Of a stretch of DNA of 64,000 nt, positions 53,690 through 64,000 are shown one piece after another. The translations under genes and the position numbers were made by a program. Source of the stretch: Lunularia cruciata (taxonomy: Eukaryota > Streptophyta > Marchantiopsida > Lunulariales > Lunulariaceae); assembly GCA_948567375.1 (NCBI GenBank), contig OX419762.1, positions 8,376,001 to 8,440,000 on the forward strand, in the 5' to 3' direction. Each line of letters starts with the position of its first letter. Positions within the stretch are counted from its first letter, which is position 1. The notes under the pieces are model-generated. The model saw only the letters and a program-made list of their open reading frames with translations, ran no database searches and had not been told where the DNA came from.

Positions 53690-54671
53690 CTGGCTGTGCT
53701 GATCGTGGGCATGGCTGATCATGATCCACACAAAGTCCATTTCGAACCCCATCCTCAGATCAGGTTCGAACCAGGTCGATGAGTTACCTGGCGAGCTGAA
53801 TAGGGATGAATGTTTCCACTATGTCCACTAAAAACTGGACTCTTGGAGTGATTACCCATCCCCTCCATGGGTAACGAGTGCAGCGGCAGGTCGTAAGGTC
53901 TCCAAGTATAGGGGCATGCTACGAGGTCACCTCTTTGTTCATCTAGTCTTGGAATTATATGGAACTATGGACACGGTTTTTGATACATTTATCGAGGAGT
54001 GCATGAGAGTTTATCATGTGAGATATCAAGGGGTACCACTCTCACTCTTGTACTTTGTATCATATTTTAGACAATGTGTATCAATTGCTTTACAGAAGAT
54101 ACGGTGACCGATACAATCCATAAGAGAACAATCACATTAGGTATTACATCCATAAGAGAACAATCACATTAGGTATTAGGTGATGTTTATTTGGATGCTC
54201 CAGTTGTGTGTAGACTGTCCGACTTGCATAGCTCAACTATCTTAGGTGCGATAAGGCAGATTTCTGTATAGAACTCTATTGGGGCTTAGCCACATGTTAC
54301 CTTTTTTTTTTTTTCCTCTAAATCTAGAACTCTATTGGGGCTTACCCCATGTTACTTTTTTTCTCTCCCTCGTCCGGGCTTGATGGGGTCTTCCCATCCT
54401 TCGTTTTTCCTACGCGGTCGCCTTCTTTCTTTCCTCTCGTCTCTTGCAAGTTACTTCGCGTATGTTTGACTTTAAAGGCACACCTGGCGTTTGACTTTGC
54501 CACTGTTTCCTCCATGGAAGTGCCCAATTTTTCGACCTTCATGTTGGCCAATGTTCAACAATCAGGAATTGGAGATCCGGATCTACTGCAATCGAGAAAT
54601 CAAATCGTGTAACGAACTCAACCTGTTTGAAGCGTCAACCGGCGTCTTGGAATCTCAGACCGCCTTGTAAA
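53690..54671 (+). other. Upstream region of SERAC1-like unit E, partly replaced
   Basis: The left part (53,690-53,840) and right part (from about 54,440) match the other units. About 250 nt of the usual flank are missing between them and a truncated non-LTR element stands in their place. Confidence 0.55.
53843..54440 (+). mobile_element. 5'-truncated non-LTR element copy
   Basis: It starts inside the endonuclease frame (AAGRKVSKYRGM, at about 53,885) and carries the C-terminal extension (53,916-54,107: RGHLFVHLVLELYG..., YFVSYFRQCVSIALQ), followed by the 3' untranslated end. A 30 nt block around 54,112-54,180 ('cataagagaacaatcacatt') and the 3' end (54,265-54,350) are each duplicated. It shows the uninterrupted reading through the site where the 17.4 kb copy has an 8 nt duplication. 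Confidence 0.75.
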
Positions 54672-54749
54672 ATGTTTGGGTTTCTTTCTCGTAAGTCGGA
54701 TCCAGGTGCTACTTTCCTGCGTTCGATTCTCCAGGACATCAAAACATAA
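54672..54749 (+). pseudogene. Short first exon of unit E, interrupted
   Basis: MFGFLSRKSDPGATFLRS then LQDIKT and a TAA, caused by 4 extra nucleotides (ataa) at about 54,745 relative to the other copies. Gly-2 is Phe here, so a myristoylation site is absent. Confidence 0.45.
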
Positions 54750-55226
54750 CCTCTGTACGGGAGGAGTTCAGTTTGTGGATCTTATTACCATATCGAGTAG
54801 ATTGTGCTTACAGGATTAGGATCTGAGAGACATAACATAAACCTGTCTTGTAGATCCCTCAGCGGAAGATGTACCGGTGGAGGTGAAGTTATCAGGTGCC
54901 TTATGATCAGCTAGTTGAACATGTGTAAGTGAAGGTTGCAGGACAAATTTAAGATATTGGTTGTCTCATGCAGGTGCTCGTGGTCAGGGCGAGTCATCCA
55001 CTTCTTCTCCTACCCGTGGGAGACCGAACAACATCACACAGGTGTGCATCTTTCATACACCTTCCACCGGGCAATAACATATAGCTGGCTGCAAAATAGA
55101 ACTCTAGTATGTTTTGAGAGGCACGTATTTTCGTGTTCAGAGTAGGGGATTAACAAGAGCTCCATTCTGAATTGGCAGCTCAGTGATTCTCTATTTCTGC
55201 TCTATGAACGGGGAGGGACACCGAAA

Positions 55227-56244
55227 GTGGACATTATATTCTTCCATGGTCTTCAAGAACAAGCCGGAGATGACCAAGCTTACTGGAAATCCTGGATGAC
55301 TTTGTCAAAGTCCGATCTCAAACAGGATGACAAGCGTGCAAGAGAAGCAGCAGAGGAATCGGTGTGCTGGCCCAGCGAATGGCTTGGCCAAGAGTTGGAC
55401 GGAGCAAGGATATTTTCAGTTGCGTACGATGCTTCAACTGATCAGACTGCCACAGGAGGAAGACTTGACATGAAGAATGTTGCTGAAAATTTATCTAGTG
55501 TACTTCTACTGCTAGCGAAAAATCAGGGAATAGGACAAGCTTGTCCAGTCATTCTCGTGGGACACTCTATAGGTGGTCTTGTGATCAAGAAGCTACTCCT
55601 AGAAGCCCAGGACCAGGCCTATGAGTTAGAGCGGGAGATCGAGAATACCGGGAGTACGGGAGGAGCAGAATTTGAGAGATCGAAGCACGTTAAAAAGTTT
55701 TTGGAGAATGTCAAGGGTGTTTTCTTCTATTCCACTCCTCAAGCCGGCACCAGATTGGCTGAATTTTCCGAGAAAGCTCAAAAAGCCAGCGGTACCTCGG
55801 CATCCCCGATCTTGAAATATTTCAGCACACTGAGCAAGGAATCAGCAAGACTGAACGCCAAATTTGCGAAGTGGCGAAAACAGAGAGTCGTAACGTACAC
55901 AGTTGACGAGGCTTGGCCGACATCCAAATGGGTGAGTTCAATTCACAGCTGATTACATATCCTTCAGTATCAGTTTCCGAATACATTCATTTAACTGAAT
56001 TTGCATCCGTTCTTTGTAGGGGTTCAATCGAATCGTCGCTGAGGAAGGATCGTGCCGAGTTGATACCGATTTCTTCTTTACTGCTAACGCAGACCATTTC
56101 ACCGTCATTCGGCCCCAAAAGAGGACCGATAATATCTACTTGAACCTCCGCTCGTTCGTTACTGAATTATGTCCGGAGATTCCAGTGCAAATCTTGGAGG
56201 AGAACGCCAAAGCTCAGGGTCAGATCAATGATGGTTTGACCTGA
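55227..56244 (+). CDS. SERAC1-like alpha/beta hydrolase, copy E (hydrolase exons open)
   Basis: Exon 55,227-55,931 (start shown at the conserved VDIIFFHG; the true start lies upstream), 88 nt intron 55,932-56,019, final exon 56,020-56,244. About 309 residues without a stop. All family motifs are kept: FFHGLQEQAGDD, CWPSEWLGQELDGARI, SVAYDAS, GHSIGGLVIKK, GVFFYSTPQAG, and ADHFTV in the last exon. It differs from D at many positions (for example TGGRLDMKNVAENLSS, AKWRKQRVV) yet stays open, which hints at constraint. A stop (TAG) lies in frame about 30 codons upstream of VDIIFFHG and no ATG is between, the same puzzle as in D. Confidence 0.7.
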
Positions 56245-57600
56245 TTCAAGATCTGGAACAGGGCCCGCGTTCAGCTCCCACAAGGACTTCATGTTGTTAA
56301 AATAGCAGAACCGTTGCGAGGTGCTCGCAGGGGTTGCTCTGGATTTGCTAAGCAGTTGTATCGACTGTTTGAAGGGGACGTGAAGAAGAAAATCTGTCGA
56401 CGAGTTCCATTTCTTGCGCCTAAATATGGCTACTCAAAGCTGTCATGAAGCACACGGCGCTGTGTAATAAAGCTCAGGATTTTGACGAGGATTCCATGTT
56501 GAGGAGGCTGTTCAGACTTCAACTGACGATTGGCTTCATAATTATCTTTTCTAAAATCGTGTTAGGATGTGGACCAACTTGATAGCAGGAGTTTGTACAC
56601 ATTTCCTATTTCCCTCCTTCCTCCATTAGTGTAAAATTTAGATTGGATACAAATAAAAGTTTGCTTTTCTCAGCCTTTGTGCATCAGCTTTCTTTGATAC
56701 TCCACGGCGATAGCAACTAAAAAGGTACTAAAAGGTACGAAACCATAGGTTGATCGTTTTCTTTGTTTGATTTAATTAGTTAGGTGCTTTTTTTAATCGA
56801 TATCTTAAATTTCGGTTTCTTGAAATATACTTTGTAAGTCTTCTTCTGTATGGGTTTAGTTTAGGGGACAGGATTGTGTTGCCAAATTGAAGTGATGGCT
56901 TTATGAACAAAAGTTGTAAACTTAATTGTACAAAACAGTGGATGTTAAATACTCTTTCTAGATCCCTTTCTGGATGCGCTCAGAACTGGGTAGACTCCGG
57001 AACAAACCGAGATGGGCAGGGAGAGAGAGTACAAGATATGCAATTTAGGTTTAATCTTAAAAGCAAGCGCGTATTTGCAAGACGGTGCGGATATATGGTA
57101 AGTTCCAACCTCAATTGAGCTCACAATCAACTTCTCAACCTCGCTCCGGGCCCTTTTTTTAAATTCTTTTACGAAAAGGCATACCTGTGAGGTAAAACAT
57201 ATTAAAATTGATCAACCAATGGTTTACAGTATTCTGCTTATAGTAATATTGTAGATGAATATTAATTAATATTTAGATGTTTTTATTAACTATCTAAATT
57301 TTCAGTAAATATATTTTCCATTTGTTATACAAACTTATTGCAACTTGGAGTCTACTATTAGAGTTGAAATATCTAGTATCCAATGGTATGAGTTTCCAAA
57401 TAAAATCTCTAATATTGGAGCTGAAATGTATTTATTCCATGTCAAATGCCCAACTTGCAATTCAAATATATGATATCTAAACTCAAATGCCTATTTTGAG
57501 AATCTCACATACCCAATATTGGCTGTGGTCGTGGATATGTCTGTGCATACTGATGTCTGTTTTTTCAGGGATTTAACAAGTATGTCGATGTCTCCATTCC
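56245..57600 (+). repeat. 3' flank of unit E
   Basis: It matches the flanks of A, B and D up to about 57,480. Short frames at 56,903-57,130 overlap on both strands and are not conserved. No gene is present. Confidence 0.55.
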
Positions 57601-58880
57601 TTCCCTTCTCTTATTAACGTTGATTCAGCTTCAGCTTTTTCTTGACTGGTTCTCATTATGCGAGTACAGTTATACGATTGCTCCTTACCCTACATTTCTG
57701 CTTGTTTCTTCTTTCCACATGCTAGCATTTTACGATAGCGACTACATTTCTGGTTCATACTCATTTTCAACCAATTCTTTCCTCTTTGATAACATTGGCA
57801 CTAATGAGTTTTCGAACAGAAACGAAGGGTATGGACACTTGCTCAGTTACTTTGGAATTGCGTTTGTGCTGTCGTGAAGGTTTATTATGGTCACCTTCTG
57901 CTTCCCTTAGTTGTTTAGCTCACCGGTACTCAAGCCTCCCTAGAACTTGTTGCAATATACTCTATCCAATCCTCATTCGTGGCGTTGCTATCCGATTGTT
58001 GCCAGGTCACATTTACTTAGGATTTCATTTGATGATAATTTTTCTCTATACATGCAGGTATCATGTTTTTGTGTTTTATATATATACTTCATGAGTTCTG
58101 GATAACCCGTTCTGGGAACGGCTTCTGTTATAGTATACCAATATACATGCAGGCATGCATCATGTTTCTGTTTATTAGATACATGCAACAATATATAGAT
58201 GTTACTATTACATTGCTTCCAGGTTACATTTACTTATCTTTTATTCAACCAGATGTTCGATATCTTGTTTTCATTACATATCGTGCATAGCATTTGCATT
58301 CAATGAGATCTGGATCTCCCGTTTGATGAATGGTTTCTGTTCTATTTTTCTATATCCAATCCTCTTTCGTTTCGCTCTCGTTGCTCTCGTTACATTGCGA
58401 TATGTATGAGAAAACACCATCTACTCTGCTCCCGCATTGGTCCAACCCTCCATTCCTCAACTATTTCCCTCCCTCTTATTTTTCACTCTCTTTGCCTGCT
58501 TCATAGCTTGACTTTTGATCTCCAGTGTTCTCACCCGACTCCAGCCTTCAGTTTATTTTCTTTGTTCTGGCTATTGCTTATAGTTGATCAATTGCACCCT
58601 GTCTTATATTTCTCGAAGTCTGTTGTATAGTTGATATAGGTGATATCAAATACATGTTGTTTACTAGTTCTTTAGACATATGTGTGCTCGATACGTTGCA
58701 ATTAGGCCTTTTCTTCAGGTTACATTCGATGCATTCTACCCTAAGGATTTATCACTATACTCGCATTGAGCATTGAACATATTTTGGTCACTCTTCATAT
58801 GTATTTAATGAGTTCTGGATCACCCGTTCCTAGGCATCCGCTCTCATCTACCAATACAAAATATCCATAAGTATCTAATA
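57601..58880 (+). repeat. Degenerate interspersed repeats, no gene
   Basis: The block 'atgagttctggataacccgtt' followed by 'ttctgtt' occurs near 58,092, 58,300 and 58,810, and 'ccaggt.acatttacttat' near 58,004 and 58,219, so a unit of roughly 210 nt has been duplicated and worn. Frames at 57,620-57,877 and 58,406-58,630 are hydrophobic but show no motif. Confidence 0.45.
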
Positions 58881-59402
58881 TACCAAATATTCATAAGTAT
58901 CTAATATACAAAATATCTAGTCAAGATAGGAGGTTATAATGAAATATCGACCTTGAGACAAGATATCCAATAATAAGAAAGAGGAAGTTTATTTTTGGGG
59001 AATAGATACACTCATACCTCTCAAATGAACTACATGAAACTATATGAATAGACTAAATCTCAAATCTTTATTGTTAGGTTTTACCTCACTTTGTTAGTAT
59101 TATTTTCTCCTTCAAAAGACCTTTGAAGGAACAAAGATTGATGAAGTGCCTTCATTTGAATGGCCTCATTTGTATGCTCTTAATCTTAGGCTCATGTCAA
59201 GTACCCTAATTCTAATGAAAAAGTTTCATTGGACAAGTTATCCGTCCATACTTATGCATGATCATGAAGAAATTTTATATCAATACTCCCCTTTATCTAG
59301 AACTTTGATATTCCTAATATTATAAACGTACATATCTCAATCCAAGTCTTAAATCGAAGAAGTCTTATATATGTATTGATTGATATCTTCACTGCAATAA
59401 GG

Positions 59403-59408
<6 letters not shown>
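58881..59408. other. AT-rich sequence, no gene
   Basis: It resembles the far 3' flanks of the SERAC1-like units ('atatctagtcaaga', 'aaatcttt.ttgttag'), strongly diverged. No gene is seen. Confidence 0.4.

Positions 59409-59457
<49 letters not shown>
59409..59457. repeat. (TA)n microsatellite
   Basis: About 49 nt of alternating TA. Confidence 0.95.
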
Positions 59458-59459
<2 letters not shown>

Positions 59460-61200
59460 ATAATATAGTCACCTACCCAAGTATATAATTACAAAGGACA
59501 AGAACAATGGTATCTGATCATTGTAATGTGTCGGTCTTGTCATTAAACTTCCACAACGTACAATTTAGTCAATCTAAAATACAATTCAACCGGTTTTAAG
59601 ACTTACCTGATCAATATAGAAATGCAACTTAAGATATTTCAAAACTTACTGGTTCAACATAGAAGTGTAATTTAGGAGTATAATTTTGTATCAAGAATCT
59701 TCAATTTCTTTTCTTATTCTTCCCTTTGTTTGTGTGGAGAAGGAGAGTTTCCATAATTGTAAAAATATCCAGAAGGAAGTGCAAGTAGGGAGAGGGAGAA
59801 GACAATAGTCCAAATACTAGATATTCCTACTAAAGATGGAGAGGAACACTTATATCAAAGGGGTGTCCAAAGATCTTACTTTGATTTGAATGCAATAATA
59901 AGCTGCCTAAAGAACTGCTACCAAGGAACATTGCTACATACCAATAGCTTCTCTTGTGAAGACAATGATTGATCATAGATTGAATGCCATTAAGCTGAAG
60001 GCCCAAAGATACAAATTCAATGTTTCACCTCAAGCAAGACATTGTTAACCTTATCTTCATACCATTAGTTCTGTCCATTTTCGTTAAATGACTATGGACA
60101 CTTCCTCATGAATGCAAATATCTTCTAAGTAAACTTTACAACTAGCACCATGGTGAGAGGAGTCATACAAAAAAAAAACCCAAATCATATTGAACCTTAA
60201 AAACACCATCATCAATCCATGTGAGATGGAGGCACAAAGTGCAATCTTAAAAAAGGTTTCACCTAAACTTCTTGTTATGGAATCGGGAGTATGTGTCTCA
60301 AGTCCAATGGCAATCAAACTTTGCAGCCAAAAGCATTTAGTGCTTGGCCAACTTTGGGCTAAACACACAAAGGTGGGGAGAACTGTATTTGAGGACATTT
60401 TTGGGAGAAGATAAGGGACCAAAGGTGAGCATCACGCTGGATTCCCACTTTGACATGTTGAGTAAAGAAATGCATGACCAAATTGCCAAACATTCCAAGG
60501 GAACAAGCATCCCTCAATAGATGTGCAGTAGTGCAATACAAGAATCTGGCATGATAGGCAATTATAGTAGCATGGACAAAGATGTTCTGAATGACCACTT
60601 ACCTTCCTTCACTTACTTTTGAATGAACAAGTGGTCTTCTTCAAACATATATTCTTGAGTTTTGGGATTAATTATGCAAGGATATCCATAGAACATATCA
60701 CATGAATGGTTAACATCTTTGCAAGACAAAGACCACACTATCTCATGCACTTTGTCATTCATTTCTATATTAGGATGAACTTGCTCATTATAGAGGAGTA
60801 GAAATAATTTTTTGGATATTTCATCCAGAGTTTCTATTTTGTAGCTACTCTAAAAGTGGAGTGACATATGAATATTATGCAAGAGGTAGATGAGACATTC
60901 TTTACATAGAAAATTTTGTCTTGTAGTTATACGCTTACACACAAATCATAGTCTTTTGTCAAGAAATGTTTTGTTCTCACAAGGATATAGTCACAAATAA
61001 CAAGATACAAAGGAAACTATCACAAATTGCTTCTTTATTATCACCTCTTTATCTTCTTGGCTAGAAACTACTCATTGAAGAGTGTAATGTTACTATAGAA
61101 GGTGCACTATAGAAATTCATATAGCAAAACTCATCACATATAGAATAAATCAATTCCTATCTTGAAAGTGATGTTGCAGTCCAAAGGTGGCTAACCTGTC
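59460..61200. other. No gene recognised
   Basis: The 112-codon minus frame at 60,084-60,422 and the 74-codon plus frame at 60,190-60,414 overlap on opposite strands. Neither shows a domain or a second copy in the window. The minus frames at 60,359-60,600 read like a worn coding sequence (HATIIAYHARFLYC), but I cannot assign it. Confidence 0.4.
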
Positions 61201-61201
61201 C

Positions 61202-61894
61202 TGTAACACCCATTTGTGCATGTGTGTGGTATTGTGATATTTAGCTTGGTATTATAAGTACTTAAGAGATATTATTTATATAGAAATAAAGGATGGTTCT
61301 ATATTAGTCATGGTTAGCTAAAGTTAGTCATAGCTAAGATAGAGGGAACCTTACCTTAGAGGAAGTAGAAAAGATGAGCATCACTATTTTGGATTTTAGT
61401 GTGTTTGACTTGGTATTATTCCTAGGTGTTTGGCTTTGAGGAAAGAGTTGAGAACTCTTGGGCCTGCAAGCCTTTTTTGTTTTGGATTCTTCTTTAGTCC
61501 AAGGATAGCCCATGTGAAGGAATCCCTGACTTAGTGGTTGATTCAAGATAAGACCACATGCTTAGGGGAATATGCCCATGTGAATGGATATTCTTTTCTA
61601 CTTTTTGACTTTACTTGACTTTTAGTCTAGTAAGTTGAGTTACTAAGGTAATTAGTAACTTTGGTATGTAACTATTTCACAAGTATATAACAAGGGGTGA
61701 GGAGGTACTCATCATCCTTTCATTTGTAACTATATCTCTCTCATTGAGTTCTCTAGTGAGCAATGTCTTGAGTCTTGGAGTGTTAGCCTTGGAGGAGTAT
61801 GATGGAGTTGGGGTTCCTTGCCTTCTTAGTCCATGGTGCGCTACCATAATAGCCATCAGAGGTTCATCCTAAGTGAGAGACAGGCCGGCCCACA
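61202..61894 (+). repeat. 5' LTR of a gypsy element (same family as 43.8 kb)
   Basis: It runs TGTAACAC...GCCCACA, 693 nt, with a TATA-like word at 61,684 (tatataa). It aligns over its whole length with the LTR at 43,829-44,525. Being followed by a primer-binding site and gag, it is a 5' LTR. Confidence 0.85.
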
Positions 61895-61918
61895 TTTTTG
61901 GTTCCGTTACCGTGACCT
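61895..61918 (+). other. Primer-binding site, tRNA-Asp-like variant
   Basis: The sequence tttttggttccgttaccgtg follows the LTR at once. Many plant Tat/Athila-like elements have tttttggcgccgttgccggg here; three or four positions differ. Confidence 0.55.
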
Positions 61919-61935
61919 CTCTATAAGGCAAGATA

Positions 61936-62106
61936 ATGTCCCGCTTTCAATTCTACATTAGACAAAAGGAGGCTATGAGAGTTCACTTAGAGAGAACATT
62001 AAGAGAGGAGAAGGCTGAACTTATGTTAGAGAACCAAGATCCATTTGTATACCATGTAGTTCATTATGATGTCTTTGAATTGATTTTGTACATCTTGTAC
62101 ACATGA
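61936..62106 (+). CDS. Small frame downstream of the primer-binding site
   Basis: 56 codons, MSRFQFYIRQKEAMRVHLER continuing TLREEKAELMLENQDP and ending TGA. It is strongly charged and helical at its start. Its place suggests the first part of gag or a leader peptide; I do not recognise it. Confidence 0.35.
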   Translation: MSRFQFYIRQKEAMRVHLERTLREEKAELMLENQDPFVYHVVHYDVFELILYILYT

Positions 62107-63472
62107 GAGGATTTGGAGAGATTATGTGAGGTGGATTGCAGATTTTGGGGGTTAAGGTGATTTTGGGCAAAATCTCAAGTTTGAGATCTGAACTTGAAAT
62201 TTCTACACATAATAGCTTGGGTTATCTTTCAGTTATCACATTTGAAATTATTGTGAGAGCTATTATGCGCATTAGGTTAAAATTTTTGAAAGTTGATAGG
62301 GTAAATTGCTCTCGTAACTGCATGCTCTCTAGAAAATTGTATAGAGTCTGCCATTTCTTCAATTCTGAGTCAATTGTACTGAAATTTTCCAAGAACATTA
62401 AGTGCATTGTATTCTACTTTCTGCCACAAAAATTAGAGAGAGATCATTTTTGTGCATTGAGTTATGAGTTTCTGAAATGAAGGGGGTGGTTTTCAGACCA
62501 AATCTGAAATATGTGTGTTGAATAGAAAGGTGTTTGGGCCAAATGGCTTGATAAAAAGATTTGAAATTTTGTAGGGAAGGACACCCTAGAGTTGTGATCA
62601 TGTGTGTAAAATTTTGGAGGACTGTCACGTACAACTTGAGAATTCTGAGTGAAATTATGAGGAAGGATCAATTCTACAAAGTGGAGATCTCATGCATGAG
62701 GAGTTTGAGAGCAACAAAAAGCATGTTTGAGTGTTTAGATTCATCTTGGGAACATGGAGGGTCACCAAGAGTGGAAATTAAGACTATGCAAGGTTCCCCA
62801 AGGGTTTGAGGTGATTGTAGGGGTGGATTTGAGGAAAAGAGAGTTTACAATAGAATTTGAATAGAGTGTTGAGAGGATCCAAAAACTTGCGCCACTTGGA
62901 GGAAAGAGTGAGTCTAAGTGTTTTCTATGTGGAGAGAAATGACATAAGGCAAGTTCATGTCCATTGACCTTTGAGAGCAAGAGATTGAGTGGAAGGAGAG
63001 ACTTACTTGACTTGGGTTTGCATGTTGGACCTTCTTCACCAAGATTAGGAGGGAGAAGATCTAAGACCAAGGAGTTGTGTGAGTGTGTGAGTTTGTGGAG
63101 TGGAAGGACTTCCAAAAGGACATGAGTGTAGTGGAGTAAAAGAACTTTTGGAGACTTTGGTGAAGGATCTTGGAGAGAGTCTTGGTATAGCTATAGAAAT
63201 ACTACCACATTCATTAGCTAGTTCTCACAATTAGTGATGGAGATAATCTTTCAACTTATGGATAAACTATCCATGAAAGTTAGATTAATATACACTCTAG
63301 GATTTGATGTTGCTATAGAAATCTTGGAGCAATTTGAACCTTTTTTGTTCCCTAGAGTGGATTATTCTCAAATGGTGTTAGTCATGTATATACTCTATTA
63401 GTAATAGAGTGAGAGAAAAGAAAAGAAAAAAAGAAAAAATTTGAGATAAAAGAAAGATAATGAGGGGTTAAG
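62107..63472 (+). other. Gypsy leader or gag remnant, nothing firm
   Basis: The 114-codon frame at 62,136-62,480 and frames up to 62,809 show no gag motif. Long leaders between primer-binding site and gag are common in Tat/Athila-like elements. A purine-rich stretch (63,405-63,470) precedes the gag ATG. Confidence 0.4.
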
Positions 63473-63697
63473 ATGGGGAAACTTCCTGTTTTCTTTGGCA
63501 AGGATGGAGAAGATGTGGAGGCCTTTGTGAGAGACTTCAAGAGAGCTTTCATAGGAAAAAATGAGAGGAAGAAGAATGAGTGGGCCTCATTATTACCAAA
63601 TTTCTTAGAAGATGTAGCACTTACATGGTATGAGTCTATAAAAGACCGAAACCGAGGAGAGAAAAAGGAGAATGGAAATTCACATTGGGACACTTGA
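63473..63697 (+). pseudogene. Gypsy gag, interrupted
   Basis: MGKLPVFFGKDGEDVEAFVR, then FKRAFIGKNERKKNEW and LLPNFLEDVALTWYESI fit the retrotransposon gag core ('f.g....d...F...f........W...l...fL.g.A..Wye.i'). Homology to gag ends at about 63,640; the last 18 codons come from a minus-strand LTR inserted into it. The protein would form the particle shell of the element. Its pol lies beyond the window or is missing. Confidence 0.7.
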
Positions 63698-64000
63698 ATG
63701 AGGGAAAACTCCAAATGCCTAGCATGAGCTTTGGCCTTGGTATTTATAGGTAGCATACAAGCCCCTTGAAGCTTCTCAAGAAGCTTCCTTGAGCCGCTTT
63801 CTTGGAGTGCAAGCCAAGTTAACTAGGAAGTTTCTCAAGAAGCTTCCTTCTAGAAGCCGCCTACTTGCCGTGCAAGCTAAGCTAGTTAGAAGTTTCTAGA
63901 AGCTTCCTTCTAGAAGCTACCTACTTAGAGCGCAAGTTAACTAGTTGGGAAGCTTCCCAAGAAGCTTCTTAGATGCTTCTAGAATATTCTAGGCTATTTT
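63640..64000 (-). repeat. LTR with heat-shock-element-like arrays, inserted in gag
   Basis: Read on the minus strand it matches 4,250-4,670: GAA/TTC array (63,760-63,990), TATA box tataaata (63,741-63,748), leader with 'aagctcatgctaggcatt'. It ends in the middle of the gag frame, after TWYESI. The start of the LTR lies outside the window. The array holds perfect runs such as gaagcttccttctagaag (two GAA..TTC and TTC..GAA modules in phase). Confidence 0.7.

Noticed and set aside
60084-60422. 112-codon minus-strand frame as a gene
   Set aside because: It overlaps a plus-strand frame, has no recognisable domain and no supporting splice or promoter signals.
61202-64000. One gypsy element spanning 40.2-64 kb with inner insertions
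   Set aside because: The LTR at 43.8 kb follows pol and the one at 61.2 kb precedes gag in the same orientation, so they belong to two separate truncated insertions.

Overview
The window looks like nuclear DNA of a land plant with a large, transposon-rich, AT-rich genome. The evidence is plant-type short introns (gtgagt...tttgtag), Ty3/gypsy and Ty1/copia elements of plant type (chromodomain integrase, tRNA-iMet and tRNA-Asp-like primer sites), PIF/Harbinger transposases, and a small tandem family of SERAC1-like alpha/beta hydrolases. I cannot name the species. A conifer or another non-flowering plant would be my first guess, at low confidence. No rRNA or tRNA gene and no CRISPR array was seen.

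Layout. 1-4.2 kb: an inverted copy of an unknown coding repeat and a decayed PIF/Harbinger transposase. 4.2-9.9 kb: an LTR packed with heat-shock-element-like GAA/TTC motifs, then a broken chromovirus. 10-15.4 kb: repeat modules. 15.4-21.7 kb: SERAC1-like unit A, split by a 2.85 kb non-LTR retrotransposon on the minus strand. That element has a reverse transcriptase, a CCHC-type finger and a restriction-like (PD-(D/E)XK) endonuclease. 23.7-34 kb: a second copy of the same series of modules ending in SERAC1-like unit B, interrupted by a second Harbinger fossil and the second copy of the unknown coding repeat. 35-40.2 kb: a decayed repeat and a copia element (minus). 40.2-44.5 kb: a gypsy pol with its 3' LTR. 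44.6-57.6 kb: a third module copy with SERAC1-like units C (5' part only), D and E. 57.6-61.2 kb: AT-rich sequence without a recognised gene. 61.2-64 kb: a gypsy 5' LTR and gag, cut by an LTR of the heat-motif family.

The only plausible host genes are SERAC1-like D (about 50.1-51.1 kb) and E (about 55.2-56.2 kb). Both keep an open hydrolase domain (GHSIGG nucleophile elbow) over two exons separated by an 88 nt intron. Copies A and B are pseudogenes and C has only the 5' part. In no copy could I find an in-frame ATG joined directly to the hydrolase exon, so D and E may also be compromised or may use an upstream exon (a short conserved MGG..SRKS peptide).

The most notable items are the non-LTR element with a restriction-like endonuclease, together with several 5'-truncated copies, two of its insertions having clear target-site duplications; the SERAC1-like tandem array; and LTRs carrying heat-shock-element-like arrays. 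All calls were made by reading the sequence; no database search was run.
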